DNA from: Vibrio marisflavi CECT 7928
GTDB lineage: Bacteria > Pseudomonadota > Gammaproteobacteria > Enterobacterales > Vibrionaceae
NCBI RefSeq assembly: GCF_921294215.1
Contig: NZ_CAKLDM010000002.1
Location: forward strand, 1,922,001-1,986,000
DNA length: 64,000 nucleotides
Direction of reading: 5' to 3'
The notes beneath the pieces were generated by a model that was given only the letters and a program-made list of their open reading frames with translations, was not told the DNA's origin and did not search any database. Of the stretch, positions 55,275 to 64,000 are shown in pieces. The stretch's first letter is position 1. Each line of letters starts with the position of its first letter. The translations under genes and the position numbers were made by a program.

Positions 55275-55420
55275 TTTTCGCCATTTGCAGACAATTTTAA
55301 TAAAATTTGGCGAAATATTATCGTGCCACTACCCATTTTTTCTCCAGAGCATGGAATTCATGGCAATAATTTAATCTAATTAACCCAGTGGCAATATTGA
55401 TTAAATTATCAACCGTGAAA

Positions 55421-55927
55421 ATGAACAAAAGTAACCTAAGTACAAATACTGGACATCGATTTATTTCCAAAGCAAAAACAGCGTATAAAATACATATACA
55501 TTGTCCCGATGATACTGTTTTGCATAGGTCTGTTGGTTATATTCGTATTGGAGAGAAGAAAGGACTTCAAAAAGCAATTAAGCTTCGTAATGAACTAGGC
55601 CTTTCTATGTGGGGTAAGTTTTGGCGTCGACTATTAAAAGACCCATACTTAATGACAAGATTACCTCACTCTCTTGAGCCAAAAGTCATTTACAAGCCAA
55701 GACCAACGAAAGAAGACCCCGAGTTTAAAGATGAGTGCTACATTGCCGCTTGGCGCAACTACGACCCGACAGGAAAGCTCATTTATAAAAGTGTTGTTTG
55801 CTCTGTAAATAAACATGGAAAACTTGGCGCATATACAAAAACCAAGAAAGCTTTACTTGAAGCCAATAAAGACAACTTGGAAATCCTTGAATATATGGGC
55901 CGACTTGCCAGTGTCGACTTAAAATAA
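55421..55927 (+). CDS. Hypothetical protein
   Basis: I do not recognise this protein. I start it at the ATG at 55421 (168 residues); the frame opens at 55388. It is basic (pI clearly high), with repeated Lys/Arg blocks (KAKTAYKIHIHCPDD, YKPRPTKEDPEFKDE) and a beta-rich centre (SVGYIRIGEKKGLQKAIKLRNEL). The pattern of short beta strands around Lys/Arg-Trp recalls AP2-type DNA-binding modules, but this is weak. It ends 38 bp before the gltX terminator. Confidence 0.6.
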   Translation: MNKSNLSTNTGHRFISKAKTAYKIHIHCPDDTVLHRSVGYIRIGEKKGLQKAIKLRNELGLSMWGKFWRRLLKDPYLMTRLPHSLEPKVIYKPRPTKEDPEFKDECYIAAWRNYDPTGKLIYKSVVCSVNKHGKLGAYTKTKKALLEANKDNLEILEYMGRLASVDLK

Positions 55928-55965
55928 GTAGATGTCGCTATTACATCTATATATACACTTAACAT

Positions 55966-55996
55966 AAAAAATGCGGCTATAAAGCCGCATTTTTTC
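55966..55996. terminator. Bidirectional terminator before gltX
   Basis: ATGCGGCT and AGCCGCAT form an 8 bp stem with an ATAA loop, flanked by A- and T-tracts. It serves gltX (minus) and the 55421 gene (plus). Confidence 0.9.
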
Positions 55997-56009
55997 ACTC
56001 TAAACTCAA

Positions 56010-57434
56010 TTAAGCATTCGCTTCTCTTTGGCGAATGAACTCAAGAGCCATTTCAATGCGAGAAGCTACTCGCTCTTTTCCGATTAGCTGCATCACAGCA
56101 TCTACCGATGGTGATTGACCTGCACCAGTCACAGCAACACGTAGCGGCATACCAATTTTACCCATGCCGATTTCCAACTCTTCACAAACTTCTTTAATAA
56201 CATTGTGAAGGCTTTCAGTCGTCCATTCGGTTAGTTGGTTGACTTTTTCTAGTGCCAACTCAAGTGGTGCCTTTGCAACTCCGCGTAAATGCTTTTTAGC
56301 CGCTGTCGCATCAAACTCAGAGAAGTCTTCATAAAAATAACGAGACTGCTCAGCTAGCTCAACAAGCGTATTGCAGCGCTCACCAACAAGCTTAATCACT
56401 TCAGTAATCGCAGGGCCATTTTCTAGAGAAATATTCTGGTTATCTAGGTGCCATTGAAGGTGTTCAGCAACATACTCAGGATCGGAAGTCTTGATGTAAT
56501 GGTTGTTCAGCCAAAGCAGCTTATCAGTGTTGAATGCTGAAGCTGACTTGCTGATCGCATTAAGGCTAAATAGTTCAATCATCTCTTCTTTAGAGAAAAT
56601 TTCTTGATCGCCATGAGACCAACCTAAACGAACCAAATAGTTGTTTAGTGCATTTGGCAGATAACCTTCGTCACGATATTGCATGACTGATACCGCACCG
56701 TGACGCTTTGAAAGTTTCGCACCGTCATCACCTAGGATCATTGCACAGTGTGCAAATGTTGGCACTGGAGCGCCTAATGCTTCATAGATGTTGATCTGAC
56801 GAGGTGTATTGTTGATATGGTCCTCACCACGCACAACATGAGTAATCCCCATATCCCAGTCATCAACAACAACACAGAAGTTATAAGTTGGAGAGCCATC
56901 AGTACGACGAATAATCAAATCATCTAGCTGATCGTTACCAATTTCAATTCGACCACGGATTTGGTCTTCAAATACAACGCTACCCTCTTTCGGGTTGCAG
57001 AAACGAATCACGCAAGGTTCGCCGTCTGTTGCTGCATCATTCGCTGCTTTAATTTTTGGGTGATTTGCATCGTAGCGAGGCATTTCTTTGTTCGCTTCTT
57101 GCTCTGCACGAACTTCATCTAAAAGCTCTTTAGATGCGTAGCACTTATATGCTTTGTCTTCAGCTAACAGTTTATCAACCATTTCGTTGTAACGATCAAA
57201 GCGCTTGGTTTGGTAATATGGACCTTCATTCCATTCCAACCCCATCCAAGTCATACCTTCCAAGATAGCGTCAACTGCTTCTTGAGTTGAACGCTCTAAG
57301 TCGGTGTCCTCTATACGAAGAACAAACTCTCCTCCTTGGTTCTTTGCATATAGCCAAGAATAAAGTGCCGTACGAGCACCACCTACGTGAAGATAGCCTG
57401 TTGGGCTAGGCGCAAAACGCGTTTTAACCGTCAT
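56010..57434 (-). CDS. gltX: Glutamyl-tRNA synthetase
   Basis: Class I synthetase charging tRNA-Glu. 474 residues; the HIGH-like motif is [16 protein letters not shown] at the N-terminus and the KMSKS-like motif is AKLSKRHG near residue 240. Both fit discriminating GluRS. It is monocistronic here, with a terminator downstream. Confidence 0.97.
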   Translation of the reverse strand: MTVKTRFAPSPTGYLHVGGARTALYSWLYAKNQGGEFVLRIEDTDLERSTQEAVDAILEGMTWMGLEWNEGPYYQTKRFDRYNEMVDKLLAEDKAYKCYASKELLDEVRAEQEANKEMPRYDANHPKIKAANDAATDGEPCVIRFCNPKEGSVVFEDQIRGRIEIGNDQLDDLIIRRTDGSPTYNFCVVVDDWDMGITHVVRGEDHINNTPRQINIYEALGAPVPTFAHCAMILGDDGAKLSKRHGAVSVMQYRDEGYLPNALNNYLVRLGWSHGDQEIFSKEEMIELFSLNAISKSASAFNTDKLLWLNNHYIKTSDPEYVAEHLQWHLDNQNISLENGPAITEVIKLVGERCNTLVELAEQSRYFYEDFSEFDATAAKKHLRGVAKAPLELALEKVNQLTEWTTESLHNVIKEVCEELEIGMGKIGMPLRVAVTGAGQSPSVDAVMQLIGKERVASRIEMALEFIRQREANA

Positions 57435-57609
57435 TTGTTGAATACCTATACTTATAAACTGTTGCTGAGTGCTTCAGTAAGAAGTTAAATTTGCGCGCTA
57501 TTCTATCACTCCCGTGTCAGTGACTACAATTGCTCCGCTATTATTTATTCAGCGCATTTCGGTATACACTGAATAGATGACAATACTTAATAGGATTTAG
57601 GTAAGCGCT

Positions 57610-58470
57610 TTGGTTCGATTCTTTGCATTACTACTGGTATTTTTCAGCACTCTATCTTTCGCAGAACCACTCTATTGGGGAGCACAGAAAGGCAAAACAC
57701 AGTTTATGATTGTGGGTTCGATTCACGTTGGTGAGCAAAACATGTACCCATTGCCAAAAGCGGTCACTCAGTTCTTAAAAAGCAGTGATGGATTAATTGT
57801 TGAGGCAGATATTCGAAAGTTTAGCCCTTCAGACTTGCCTGCACCGACAGTTAAAACAGAACAAGTGCTTGATGCTAAAAGTAACAAGGAACTCAAAAGC
57901 ATTAGCCAAAAGTTAGGGTTAGATGTAAGTATTTTGCAAAAATCCCCACCTTGGGCAACTGCACTAACATTGCAAATTGGTCAGTTCAAAGAGCTAGGAT
58001 TATCTCCAGCATTAGGCGTCGACCACAGAGTAATGGCTTTAGCTGAGATGAATAGCGTCCCAATTATCGGGTTAGAAACTGTGGGGTTTCAGTTTAGTCT
58101 ACTCACTGATTTACCCGACGGAGGTAAGTCACTGCTTAAAAACACCCTAGATGAGTTCGATAAAAGCTTTGGGTACAGTAAGTGCCTAGTGAAAGCTTGG
58201 AAAGCTGGCGATAAAACGACTCTTGATCGATTTGCAGAACAAACATCGTTTTCCCGCGACTTTGATAATAAGTTCATTTTTAGCCGCAATCGAGACTGGG
58301 CCAAAAAGCTCAGCTCCAAGAATTTTTTGCCCGTCAACGACGGCAAATACTTAATCGTGGTTGGCGCTCTGCATTTAGTCGGTAAAGACAACCTACTCAC
58401 CTTGCTAAAAAGACGTGGGTTTACTGTCAAACAACTCTCATCTAGCGAACAAGCCCACTGCAAGATCTAG
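57610..58470 (+). CDS. TraB/GumN family protein
   Basis: 286 residues with a signal peptide (MVRFFALLLVFFSTLSFA) and the TraB/GumN motifs FMIVGSIHVGEQNMYPLP near the N-terminus, IVEADI, and VVGALHLVGKDNLL at the C-terminus. The two GxxH motifs (IHVGE, ALHLVG) are thought to bind a metal in Tiki-like proteases; its substrate is unknown. The start is TTG at 57610, giving an N-terminal signal; no better start is seen. Confidence 0.88.
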   Translation: MVRFFALLLVFFSTLSFAEPLYWGAQKGKTQFMIVGSIHVGEQNMYPLPKAVTQFLKSSDGLIVEADIRKFSPSDLPAPTVKTEQVLDAKSNKELKSISQKLGLDVSILQKSPPWATALTLQIGQFKELGLSPALGVDHRVMALAEMNSVPIIGLETVGFQFSLLTDLPDGGKSLLKNTLDEFDKSFGYSKCLVKAWKAGDKTTLDRFAEQTSFSRDFDNKFIFSRNRDWAKKLSSKNFLPVNDGKYLIVVGALHLVGKDNLLTLLKRRGFTVKQLSSSEQAHCKI

Positions 58471-58498
58471 AAGTTCACATTGCTATCAATCAAAACGC

Positions 58499-58532
58499 AA
58501 AAAGGCCCCAATATTTCTACTGAGGCCTTGAA
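58499..58532 (-). terminator. Hairpin next to the tRNA-Pro relic
   Basis: AAGGCC and GGCCTT with partial inner pairing; on the minus strand a T-run follows. It stands in the same relation to the relic as the hairpin at 58613-58640 stands to the intact tRNA-Pro gene. Confidence 0.6.
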
Positions 58533-58534
58533 TA

Positions 58535-58600
58535 TGGTCGGTGAAAAGGGCTAGATCGGACTGGCGTTTCAGCCCCCGACTCTCTGGTTCTAAGCTATTA
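58535..58600 (-). pseudogene. Decayed tRNA-Pro copy
   Basis: The segment TGGTCGGTGAAAAGGG and CCCCCGACTCTCTGGTTC match the intact tRNA-Pro gene 110 bp away (TGGTCGGTGAAGAGGG, CCCCCGACCCTCTGGTCC) with point changes. The T-arm between them is replaced and the 5' half is missing after the anticodon stem. It is thus a broken duplicate. Confidence 0.7.
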
Positions 58601-58612
58601 TCGATAGAACGT

Positions 58613-58640
58613 AAAAAGCCCCGACAAATGTCGAGGCTTT
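58613..58640 (-). terminator. Terminator after tRNA-Pro
   Basis: AAGCCCCGAC and GTCGAGGCTT pair with one mismatch; TTTTT follows on the minus strand, directly after the tRNA 3' end. Confidence 0.8.
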
Positions 58641-58646
58641 AAAATG

Positions 58647-58723
<77 letters not shown>

Positions 58724-58975
58724 AATGTGCTGAATCTCTAAATCAGCTGCGCGTATATTACGGATTACACGACCAAAAGCAAGTCATTTTGACCTCTAAA
58801 ACCGCCTAAGTTATGCAAGCGGTCAATATTAGAGCAAAAGTTACCAAATGTGACCAAGCACCCAGTTAATTCAACAAGCTGATAACCTAACAACATACAA
58901 TTGATCTAGATCAGCATACAGTAAGTGAGCAAGTTTTAATCTAAATCCTGTCTTCGACACTTTATAGGGGGCTGT

Positions 58976-59116
58976 ATGGACTTCTGGCTTAATCTTCTTT
59001 TTGGTAATGCAATTGGGCTTGCGTCCATGATAGTGATCCTTGGTGCACTAAGCCTTATGCTTTTTTATGGCGTATTTTTCATCTATAAAGTTAAGAATGA
59101 CAAATCTCCTCACTAG
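58976..59116 (+). CDS. DUF3149 small membrane protein
   Basis: 46 residues: MDFWLNLLFGNAIGLASM then a hydrophobic span, a typical DUF3149 chain, with TAGGGGG at the ribosome-binding position. DUF3149 proteins are single-membrane-span mini-proteins of unknown function, widespread in gammaproteobacteria. A terminator follows at 59166-59198. Confidence 0.8.
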   Translation: MDFWLNLLFGNAIGLASMIVILGALSLMLFYGVFFIYKVKNDKSPH

Positions 59117-59165
59117 ATCGCTTAGCTTCTATTTATTTGACTTGGGTAAATAGAACGTGCTTTGC

Positions 59166-59198
59166 ACCGAAGTAGGTACTTTATCTACTTCGGTTTTT
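59166..59198 (+). terminator. Terminator after the DUF3149 gene
   Basis: ACCGAAGTAG and CTACTTCGGT form a 10 bp stem followed by TTTTTT. Confidence 0.9.
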
Positions 59199-59286
59199 TA
59201 TTATCTGAAAACTTCAACTCGCTAGCCCTATTCACTTGTTGTTAGATATACTCTGCCTATGTCGTACCAAGATAGTGAGTAAAGCA

Positions 59287-59862
59287 ATGTCTGAAGATTC
59301 TGACTTGTTTAAAGAGATGATGGCTGATGTTAAGCCTCTACAAAATGATACTGCTGAATTAAAAAGACAATTTCAATCAACCGAATCTCACGCAGCAAAG
59401 CGGCAAGCCGCAATGTCATTGGATAGCGATGACCCAGAGTACTTATCAATTGATCATGCACCAATGATAAAGCCAGATGACGTAGTCGAGTTTAAGCGCG
59501 ATGGTGTTCAAGAAGGTGTGTATAGAAAATTACGCTTAGGCAAATACCCGATCCAAGCTAAGCTTGATCTCCACAGAAAAACTCTAAAAGAAGCTCGAGA
59601 TGAAGTAGTGAAGTTCCTCAAGCAATGTATTCGTCTTGATATTCGTACAGCCATCATTATCCATGGCCGCGGAGAGAAATCTAACCCGCCCGCGTTAATG
59701 AAGAGCTATACATCAAGCTGGCTACAACAAATAAAGGATGTGCAGTGCTGTCACAGTGCCCTAAGACATCATGGTGGCAGTGGGGCGCTATATGTGCTGC
59801 TGAGAAAAAGTAACGAGAAAAAGCTGGAAAATAGAGAGCGCCATCAGAAAAGAATGAGTTAA
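59287..59862 (+). CDS. smrA: Smr-domain endonuclease SmrA
   Basis: 191 residues from the ATG at 59287; the frame opens at 59236. N-terminal acidic helical part with SEDSDLFKEMMADVKPL, then the Smr domain: LDLHRKTLKEARDEVVKFLKQC, IIHGRGEKSNPP and HHGGSGALYVLLRK. SmrA has been described as a DNA-nicking protein; Smr domains also act on RNA. rluF follows by 120 bp. Confidence 0.88.
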   Translation: MSEDSDLFKEMMADVKPLQNDTAELKRQFQSTESHAAKRQAAMSLDSDDPEYLSIDHAPMIKPDDVVEFKRDGVQEGVYRKLRLGKYPIQAKLDLHRKTLKEARDEVVKFLKQCIRLDIRTAIIIHGRGEKSNPPALMKSYTSSWLQQIKDVQCCHSALRHHGGSGALYVLLRKSNEKKLENRERHQKRMS

Positions 59863-59981
59863 ATCAGAAACAGCCGGACTACAAGATTTCATAGATGCTC
59901 ACTCAATTGCCTTGAGGTTGATTGGCTATCCGTATATTATTCGCCCACTTCCATTCCGTTGTGAAACGTTAAGAGAACATC

Positions 59982-60992
59982 ATGACCCAAACCAACAGCA
60001 AAAGACTCAATAAATTTATTAGTGAAACCGGATTTTGTTCACGTCGAGAAGCAGATAAGCTAATTGAACAAGGCCGAGTCACTATCAATCAGCAAGTCCC
60101 AGAAAAAGGCACGCAAGTCTGCCCGGGCGATGAAGTCTGTATCGATGGCAAGCCTGTTCGCGCGAAAGAAAAGCCCATATATATTGCTCTCAATAAACCA
60201 ACCGGTATTACCTGCACTACTGAAAGAGATATACCGGGTAATATTGTCGACTTCATTGGTCACAAAAAACGTATTTTCCCCATCGGTAGACTAGATAAGC
60301 CTTCTGACGGATTAATCTTTTTGACCAATGATGGTGATATCGTCAATAAGATATTGAGAGCAGGCAATAACCACGAAAAAGAGTATGTTGTTCGTGTTGA
60401 TAAACCCATTACTAGCGCATTCCTAAAACAGATGGGCTCGGGTGTGAATATTCTCGACACTGTCACGCTACCTTGTGAGATTTCCAAAGAAACTAAGTTT
60501 TCTTTTCGTATCGTATTAACGCAGGGACTTAACCGACAAATTCGTCGTATGTGTGAAGCTTTGGGTTATCAAGTGCTCAAGCTGAGACGAGTAAGAATTA
60601 TGAACATCACAATAGATGGCATTCCCAATGGCAAATGGCGTTACCTAACCAACGATGAGGTTGCTGAAATTTTAGTAATGTGCGAAGGTTCAGTGGGCAC
60701 AGAAGAAGCGTCTAGAGCTGATAAAAAAGGCAAATACATCAAAAAGGCGACAGACGCTAAGCTATTTGATAGCCGCGAAGAAAACCATGCCTCAAAAGCA
60801 AGACGAAATCAAAAGCAGAAGACTTACCAAGGGCTCGACGCAGATAAGTTTAGGAAGAATCCAAACTCTGCAAAAGCTAACAATAAGAAACCAACAAAGG
60901 GAACCGCTAGAACATTAAAGCGCGAAGAAGACAGTTCTTCTACTTCAGCAAATCAAAAGCGAGTAAAAGGGACACTTAAACTCGGCAAGTAA
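59982..60992 (+). CDS. rluF: 23S rRNA pseudouridine synthase RluF
   Basis: RluF makes pseudouridine 2604 in 23S rRNA. N-terminal S4 domain (RLNKFISETGFCSRREADKLIEQGRV), then catalytic motif FPIGRLDKPSDGL with the catalytic Asp. 336 residues, with a ~100-residue basic tail (Lys/Arg/Asn-rich, low complexity) beyond the catalytic core. The tail is longer than in the E. coli protein and may aid ribosome binding. Confidence 0.9.
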   Translation: MTQTNSKRLNKFISETGFCSRREADKLIEQGRVTINQQVPEKGTQVCPGDEVCIDGKPVRAKEKPIYIALNKPTGITCTTERDIPGNIVDFIGHKKRIFPIGRLDKPSDGLIFLTNDGDIVNKILRAGNNHEKEYVVRVDKPITSAFLKQMGSGVNILDTVTLPCEISKETKFSFRIVLTQGLNRQIRRMCEALGYQVLKLRRVRIMNITIDGIPNGKWRYLTNDEVAEILVMCEGSVGTEEASRADKKGKYIKKATDAKLFDSREENHASKARRNQKQKTYQGLDADKFRKNPNSAKANNKKPTKGTARTLKREEDSSSTSANQKRVKGTLKLGK

Positions 60993-61000
60993 TTGTGTAA

Positions 61001-61026
61001 AGAGGCGGATAACCGCCTCTTTTTTG
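61001..61026. terminator. Terminator between rluF and upp
   Basis: AGAGGCGG and CCGCCTCT form an 8 bp stem with an ATAA loop and a T-run of six on the plus strand. Confidence 0.9.
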
Positions 61027-61027
61027 T

Positions 61028-61654
61028 CTATTTAGTACCGAAAATCTTATCACCAGCATCGCCTAGACCCGGAACGATGTAACCATTTTCATCTAGTTTT
61101 TCATCAATCGCAGCCGTATAAAGTTCAACATCAGGATGAGCTTTTTCTAATGCTTCAACACCTTCAGGAGCTGCAACTAATACCAACACTTTGAAGTTCG
61201 TACACCCTTTTTCTTTCAGTAGATCGATAGTCGCAATCATTGAACCACCGGTCGCCAGCATAGGATCAACAATAAGAGCAATACGCTCATCAATGTTAGA
61301 AGCCAGTTTATTAAAGTAAGGCACAGGTTCTAGTGTTTCTTCATCACGATACACACCAACAACACTAATTCTCGCACTTGGAATATGCTCAAGAACGCCA
61401 TCCATCATACCTAAGCCAGCACGAAGAATTGGCACTACCGTTACTTTCTTGCCTTTAATTTGATCAACTTCTACTGGGCCATTCCATCCTTCAATTGTCA
61501 CTTTCTCAGTCTCGAAATTCGCTGTTGCTTCATAAGTCAACAAGCTACCGACTTCCGCGGCCAATTCACGAAAACGCTTTGTGCTAATGTCACCTTCTCT
61601 CATTAGTCCAACTTTGTGTTTAACAAGAGGATGCTTAACTTCAACAACTTTCAT
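61028..61654 (-). CDS. upp: Uracil phosphoribosyltransferase
   Basis: Salvages uracil to UMP with PRPP. 208 residues with the PRPP loop [12 protein letters not shown] (about residues 128-139) and the family N-terminus [16 protein letters not shown]. Divergent from purM; the 250 bp gap holds the purM promoter and PurR-type box. Confidence 0.96.
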   Translation of the reverse strand: MKVVEVKHPLVKHKVGLMREGDISTKRFRELAAEVGSLLTYEATANFETEKVTIEGWNGPVEVDQIKGKKVTVVPILRAGLGMMDGVLEHIPSARISVVGVYRDEETLEPVPYFNKLASNIDERIALIVDPMLATGGSMIATIDLLKEKGCTNFKVLVLVAAPEGVEALEKAHPDVELYTAAIDEKLDENGYIVPGLGDAGDKIFGTK

Positions 61655-61820
61655 TTCAATCTCCAGATGATATGGGGAATTATTAAAAACTTAGCAGATT
61701 ATATACGTATCTATGCGGAAGATACATTATTCAACATCAATTCGACTCGCCGAATTTTAGGAATGGAAGGTTGGTTTGTTAGGGTTTGCAAGGGGTAAAC
61801 ATAAGCAAACAAAAAAACAT

Positions 61821-61860
61821 GCGCAAACGTTTGCTCTTTTAGATTAAGCACTGGTAGAAT
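61821..61860 (+). promoter_or_regulatory. PurR-type box and promoter of purMN
   Basis: GCGCAAACGTTTGCTC (61821-61836) fits the PurR operator ACGCAAACGTTTTCNT with the central CG palindrome. It overlaps the -35 TTGCTC; a -10 TAGAAT (61855-61860) lies 18 bp further. Repression of purMN by purines is expected. Confidence 0.8.
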
Positions 61861-61902
61861 AGCGCCGTTTTCACATCTAATATTAAGACCGAGGATTTCC
61901 CC

Positions 61903-62943
61903 GTGAGCGGTAACAACTCTTCTTTAAGCTATAAAGACGCTGGTGTAGATATCGATGCAGGTAATGCGCTTGTTGATCGAATCAAAAGTTCTGTTAAACG
62001 TACACGTCGCCCTGAAGTAATGGGTGGTATTGGCGGCTTTGGTGCACTTTGCGAACTGCCAACTAAGTACAAGCAACCTGTTCTAGTTTCTGGCACAGAT
62101 GGAGTTGGAACAAAACTGCGCCTTGCTCTAGATATGGGCAAACACGATACAATCGGTATCGACTTGGTCGCAATGTGTGTGAATGACCTGATTGTACAGG
62201 GCGCTGAGCCGCTATTCTTCCTAGACTACTACGCGACTGGCAAACTGGATGTTGATACTGCGGCTGACGTAGTCACTGGTATTGCTGATGGTTGTGTTCA
62301 AGCTGGATGTTCACTAATCGGTGGTGAAACTGCTGAAATGCCAGGAATGTACGAAGGCGAAGACTACGATGTTGCTGGGTTCTGCGTCGGTGTTGTTGAA
62401 AAAGAAAACATTATCGATGGCACTAAAGTAGCAGCTGGCGATGCACTTATTGCTGTTGGTTCAAGTGGCCCACACTCAAACGGCTACTCTCTAATTCGCA
62501 AGATCTTAGAAGTCTCTGGCGCAAGCAAAGAAGAGATTCTTGAAGGTAAAAGCATTGGCGAGCACCTACTAGAGCCAACCAAAATTTACATTAAGTCTGC
62601 GCTCGATCTTATTGAGAAGCACGATATCCACGCGATTTCTCATATTACTGGTGGCGGTTTCTGGGAAAATATCCCGCGCGTACTTCCAGAAGGAACGAAA
62701 GCAGTCATCGATGGCAACAGCTGGCAGTGGCCAACAATCTTCAACTGGCTACAAGAGAAAGGCAACGTTGATACCCATGAAATGTATCGCACCTTTAACT
62801 GTGGCGTTGGCCTTGTCATAGCTCTCCCACAAGCACAGGCAGATTCAGCCGTTGAATTACTAAAAGAGCATGGTGAAAACGCTTGGGTTATCGGTAGTAT
62901 TGCTCAAGCAGACGCTGCTGAAGAACAAGTTGAGATCTGCTAA
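61903..62943 (+). CDS. purM: Phosphoribosylformylglycinamidine cyclo-ligase (AIR synthetase)
   Basis: Fifth step of purine synthesis: FGAM plus ATP to AIR. 346 residues, GTG start. [14 protein letters not shown] and [13 protein letters not shown] are family motifs; the enzyme is a dimer with the active site between subunits. purN follows by 2 bp, and both stand behind the PurR-type box. Confidence 0.97.
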   Translation: MSGNNSSLSYKDAGVDIDAGNALVDRIKSSVKRTRRPEVMGGIGGFGALCELPTKYKQPVLVSGTDGVGTKLRLALDMGKHDTIGIDLVAMCVNDLIVQGAEPLFFLDYYATGKLDVDTAADVVTGIADGCVQAGCSLIGGETAEMPGMYEGEDYDVAGFCVGVVEKENIIDGTKVAAGDALIAVGSSGPHSNGYSLIRKILEVSGASKEEILEGKSIGEHLLEPTKIYIKSALDLIEKHDIHAISHITGGGFWENIPRVLPEGTKAVIDGNSWQWPTIFNWLQEKGNVDTHEMYRTFNCGVGLVIALPQAQADSAVELLKEHGENAWVIGSIAQADAAEEQVEIC

Positions 62944-62945
62944 GC

Positions 62946-63584
62946 ATGAAGAATATTGTTGTTTTAATCTCTGGCAACGGAACTAACCTGCAAGCGATCA
63001 TTGATGCATGTGAGAGCAACATAACCGCAGGCAAAGTAACTGCGGTATTTTCAAACAAAGCTGATGCTTATGGTCTTGAACGAGCTAAGCTTGCGGGTGC
63101 TTCAGGAGTTTTCATCGATCCTAAGCAATTTGAAACTCGTGAAGCGTTTGATCAAGAGTTGATGGAGAAAATTGACAACTATCAGCCTGATTTAATTGTT
63201 CTTGCGGGCTATATGCGTATTTTAAGCAACGGATTTGTTCGCCACTACCTAGGTAAAATGGTTAACATTCATCCATCTTTGCTGCCTAAGTACCCTGGCC
63301 TAAATACTTATCAGCGTGCTATCCATGCGGGTGATGAAGAACACGGAACCAGTGTCCACTTTGTAACGGAGCAGTTAGATGGCGGACCTGTTATCTTGCA
63401 AGCTAAGGTGCCGATTTTTGACGAAGATAATGTCGAAGAACTAACTAAGCGAGTGCAAAGCCAAGAGTACAGAATCTACCCGTTAGTGGTTGATTGGTTT
63501 GTTAATGATCGCCTTGAGATGAAAGATGGTAAAGCTTTCTTAGACGGCAATCAGCTTGGCATTCACGGTTACGCGGAAGAGTAA
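62946..63584 (+). CDS. purN: Phosphoribosylglycinamide formyltransferase
   Basis: Third step of purine synthesis, using 10-formyl-tetrahydrofolate. 212 residues with the nucleotide-binding loop SGNGTNLQAIIDAC and the catalytic triad Asn/His in NIHPSLLPKYPG and Asp in TEQLDGGPVILQ. Confidence 0.97.
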   Translation: MKNIVVLISGNGTNLQAIIDACESNITAGKVTAVFSNKADAYGLERAKLAGASGVFIDPKQFETREAFDQELMEKIDNYQPDLIVLAGYMRILSNGFVRHYLGKMVNIHPSLLPKYPGLNTYQRAIHAGDEEHGTSVHFVTEQLDGGPVILQAKVPIFDEDNVEELTKRVQSQEYRIYPLVVDWFVNDRLEMKDGKAFLDGNQLGIHGYAEE

Positions 63585-63602
63585 CTGTAACCAGCAATTG
63601 TG

Positions 63603-63631
63603 AAAAAGGGATGCATCGTGCATCCCTTTTT
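63603..63631. terminator. Bidirectional terminator after purN
   Basis: AAAAAGGGATGCA and TGCATCCCTTTTT form a 13 bp stem with a TCG loop; T-runs lie on both strands. It serves purMN and the convergent yafJ-like gene. Confidence 0.9.
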
Positions 63632-63638
63632 AGTTTAC

Positions 63639-64000
63639 TTACAAACGTCGCTTCTTTTTCTCTTTCGGCTTTGCGTAAGCAACATCTTTGAGTTGCTCAG
63701 CATTACCGTCAATCAATTCACCGAACTGAAATAGGGAAAACTCTCCTGGCTTCATTCTATGCCAAGTTTCGTCATTGGTAAGCGGCTGTGTTGCGATAAC
63801 CGTTACAATATCATTTGGCGTCGTTTCCTCTTGGAAATTGACTGTCATTTCTTCATCAATGAGGCTAGCTTTTCCAAACGGCGCACGACGAGTGATCCAA
63901 TAAAGATGATTGGTGCAATACGACATAACATACTCGCCATCTGACAAGAGCATATTGAACACGCCCCTTTCACGCAGCTTATCGCAGCACTTGGTTACAA
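63639..64000 (-). CDS. Class II glutamine amidotransferase (YafJ-like), 3' part
   Basis: The reading frame runs open to the window edge, so this is the C-terminal ~120 residues of a longer gene. FNMLLSDGEYVMSYCTNHLYWITRRAPFGKASLIDEE and TPNDIVTVIATQPLTNDETWHRMKPGEF match the C-terminal half of YafJ-type amidotransferases, as I recall them. The N-terminal cysteine domain is outside the window. Ends in a basic tail (KPKEKKKRRL). Confidence 0.85.
   Translation of the reverse strand, partial: VTKCCDKLRERGVFNMLLSDGEYVMSYCTNHLYWITRRAPFGKASLIDEEMTVNFQEETTPNDIVTVIATQPLTNDETWHRMKPGEFSLFQFGELIDGNAEQLKDVAYAKPKEKKKRRL

Overview
The window is Vibrionaceae chromosomal DNA, most likely chromosome 1 of a Vibrio species. 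The evidence is gene order and protein similarity recalled from Vibrio: lolB-ispE-prs-pth-ychF, a Met/Leu/Gln tRNA array, two flagellins, flgL-K-J-I-H-G-F-E-D-C-B, cheR-cheV, flgA-flgM-flgN and the Vibrio-specific flgP-flgO-flgT (polar flagellar region 1). The species cannot be named from this sequence.

Layout. 1-4341: housekeeping genes lolB, ispE, prs, pth, ychF on the plus strand. 4539-6481: a tRNA operon of 14 genes (3 Met, 6 Leu, 5 Gln) behind one strong promoter; its second half is a tandem array with an exact 289 bp period. 6607-22086: minus-strand flagellar genes, with an unusual LuxR-type regulator gene between flaC and flaA. Good sigma-54 promoters lie before flaA, flgK, flgF and flgB, and terminators separate flgBCDE from flgFGHIJ and cheVR from flgB. 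22121-28073: cheR/cheV (minus), flgA and flgMN (plus, flgM with a sigma-28 promoter), flgP/flgO (minus) and flgT (plus, sigma-54 promoter).

28127-40034: a genomic island of about 11.8 kb inserted in the 3' end of tRNA-Arg(CCT), bounded by perfect 51 bp direct repeats. It carries a tyrosine integrase, an AlpA-like excision regulator, a small winged-helix-like protein, an HUH (two-tyrosine) replication endonuclease, a 300-residue protein of unknown function next to a dense AACCG/CGGTT repeat cluster, and two candidate anti-phage modules: a coiled-coil McrB-like AAA ATPase paired with a DUF2357/PD-(D/E)XK nuclease, and a single-chain DUF262-DUF1524 (GmrSD-like) protein. No capsid, terminase or conjugation genes are visible. 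It looks like a self-replicating satellite or integrative element with defence cargo.

40035-45060: AT-rich accessory DNA outside the att repeats: an Imm33/DUF2185-like protein, several small unknown genes, a tiny membrane protein, a DUF4157 (eCIS core) metallopeptidase-like protein with an unrecognised C-terminal half, and a GGDEF protein.

45724-64000: core-like genes again: a ProU-type glycine betaine transporter, a chemoreceptor, an aromatic amino acid permease, a TolA/TonB C-terminal lipoprotein, a divergent MFS/AraC pair, gltX, a TraB/GumN protein, tRNA-Pro (plus a decayed tRNA-Pro copy), a DUF3149 micro-membrane protein, smrA, rluF, upp, purM-purN under a PurR-type box, and the 3' part of a yafJ-like glutamine amidotransferase cut by the window edge.
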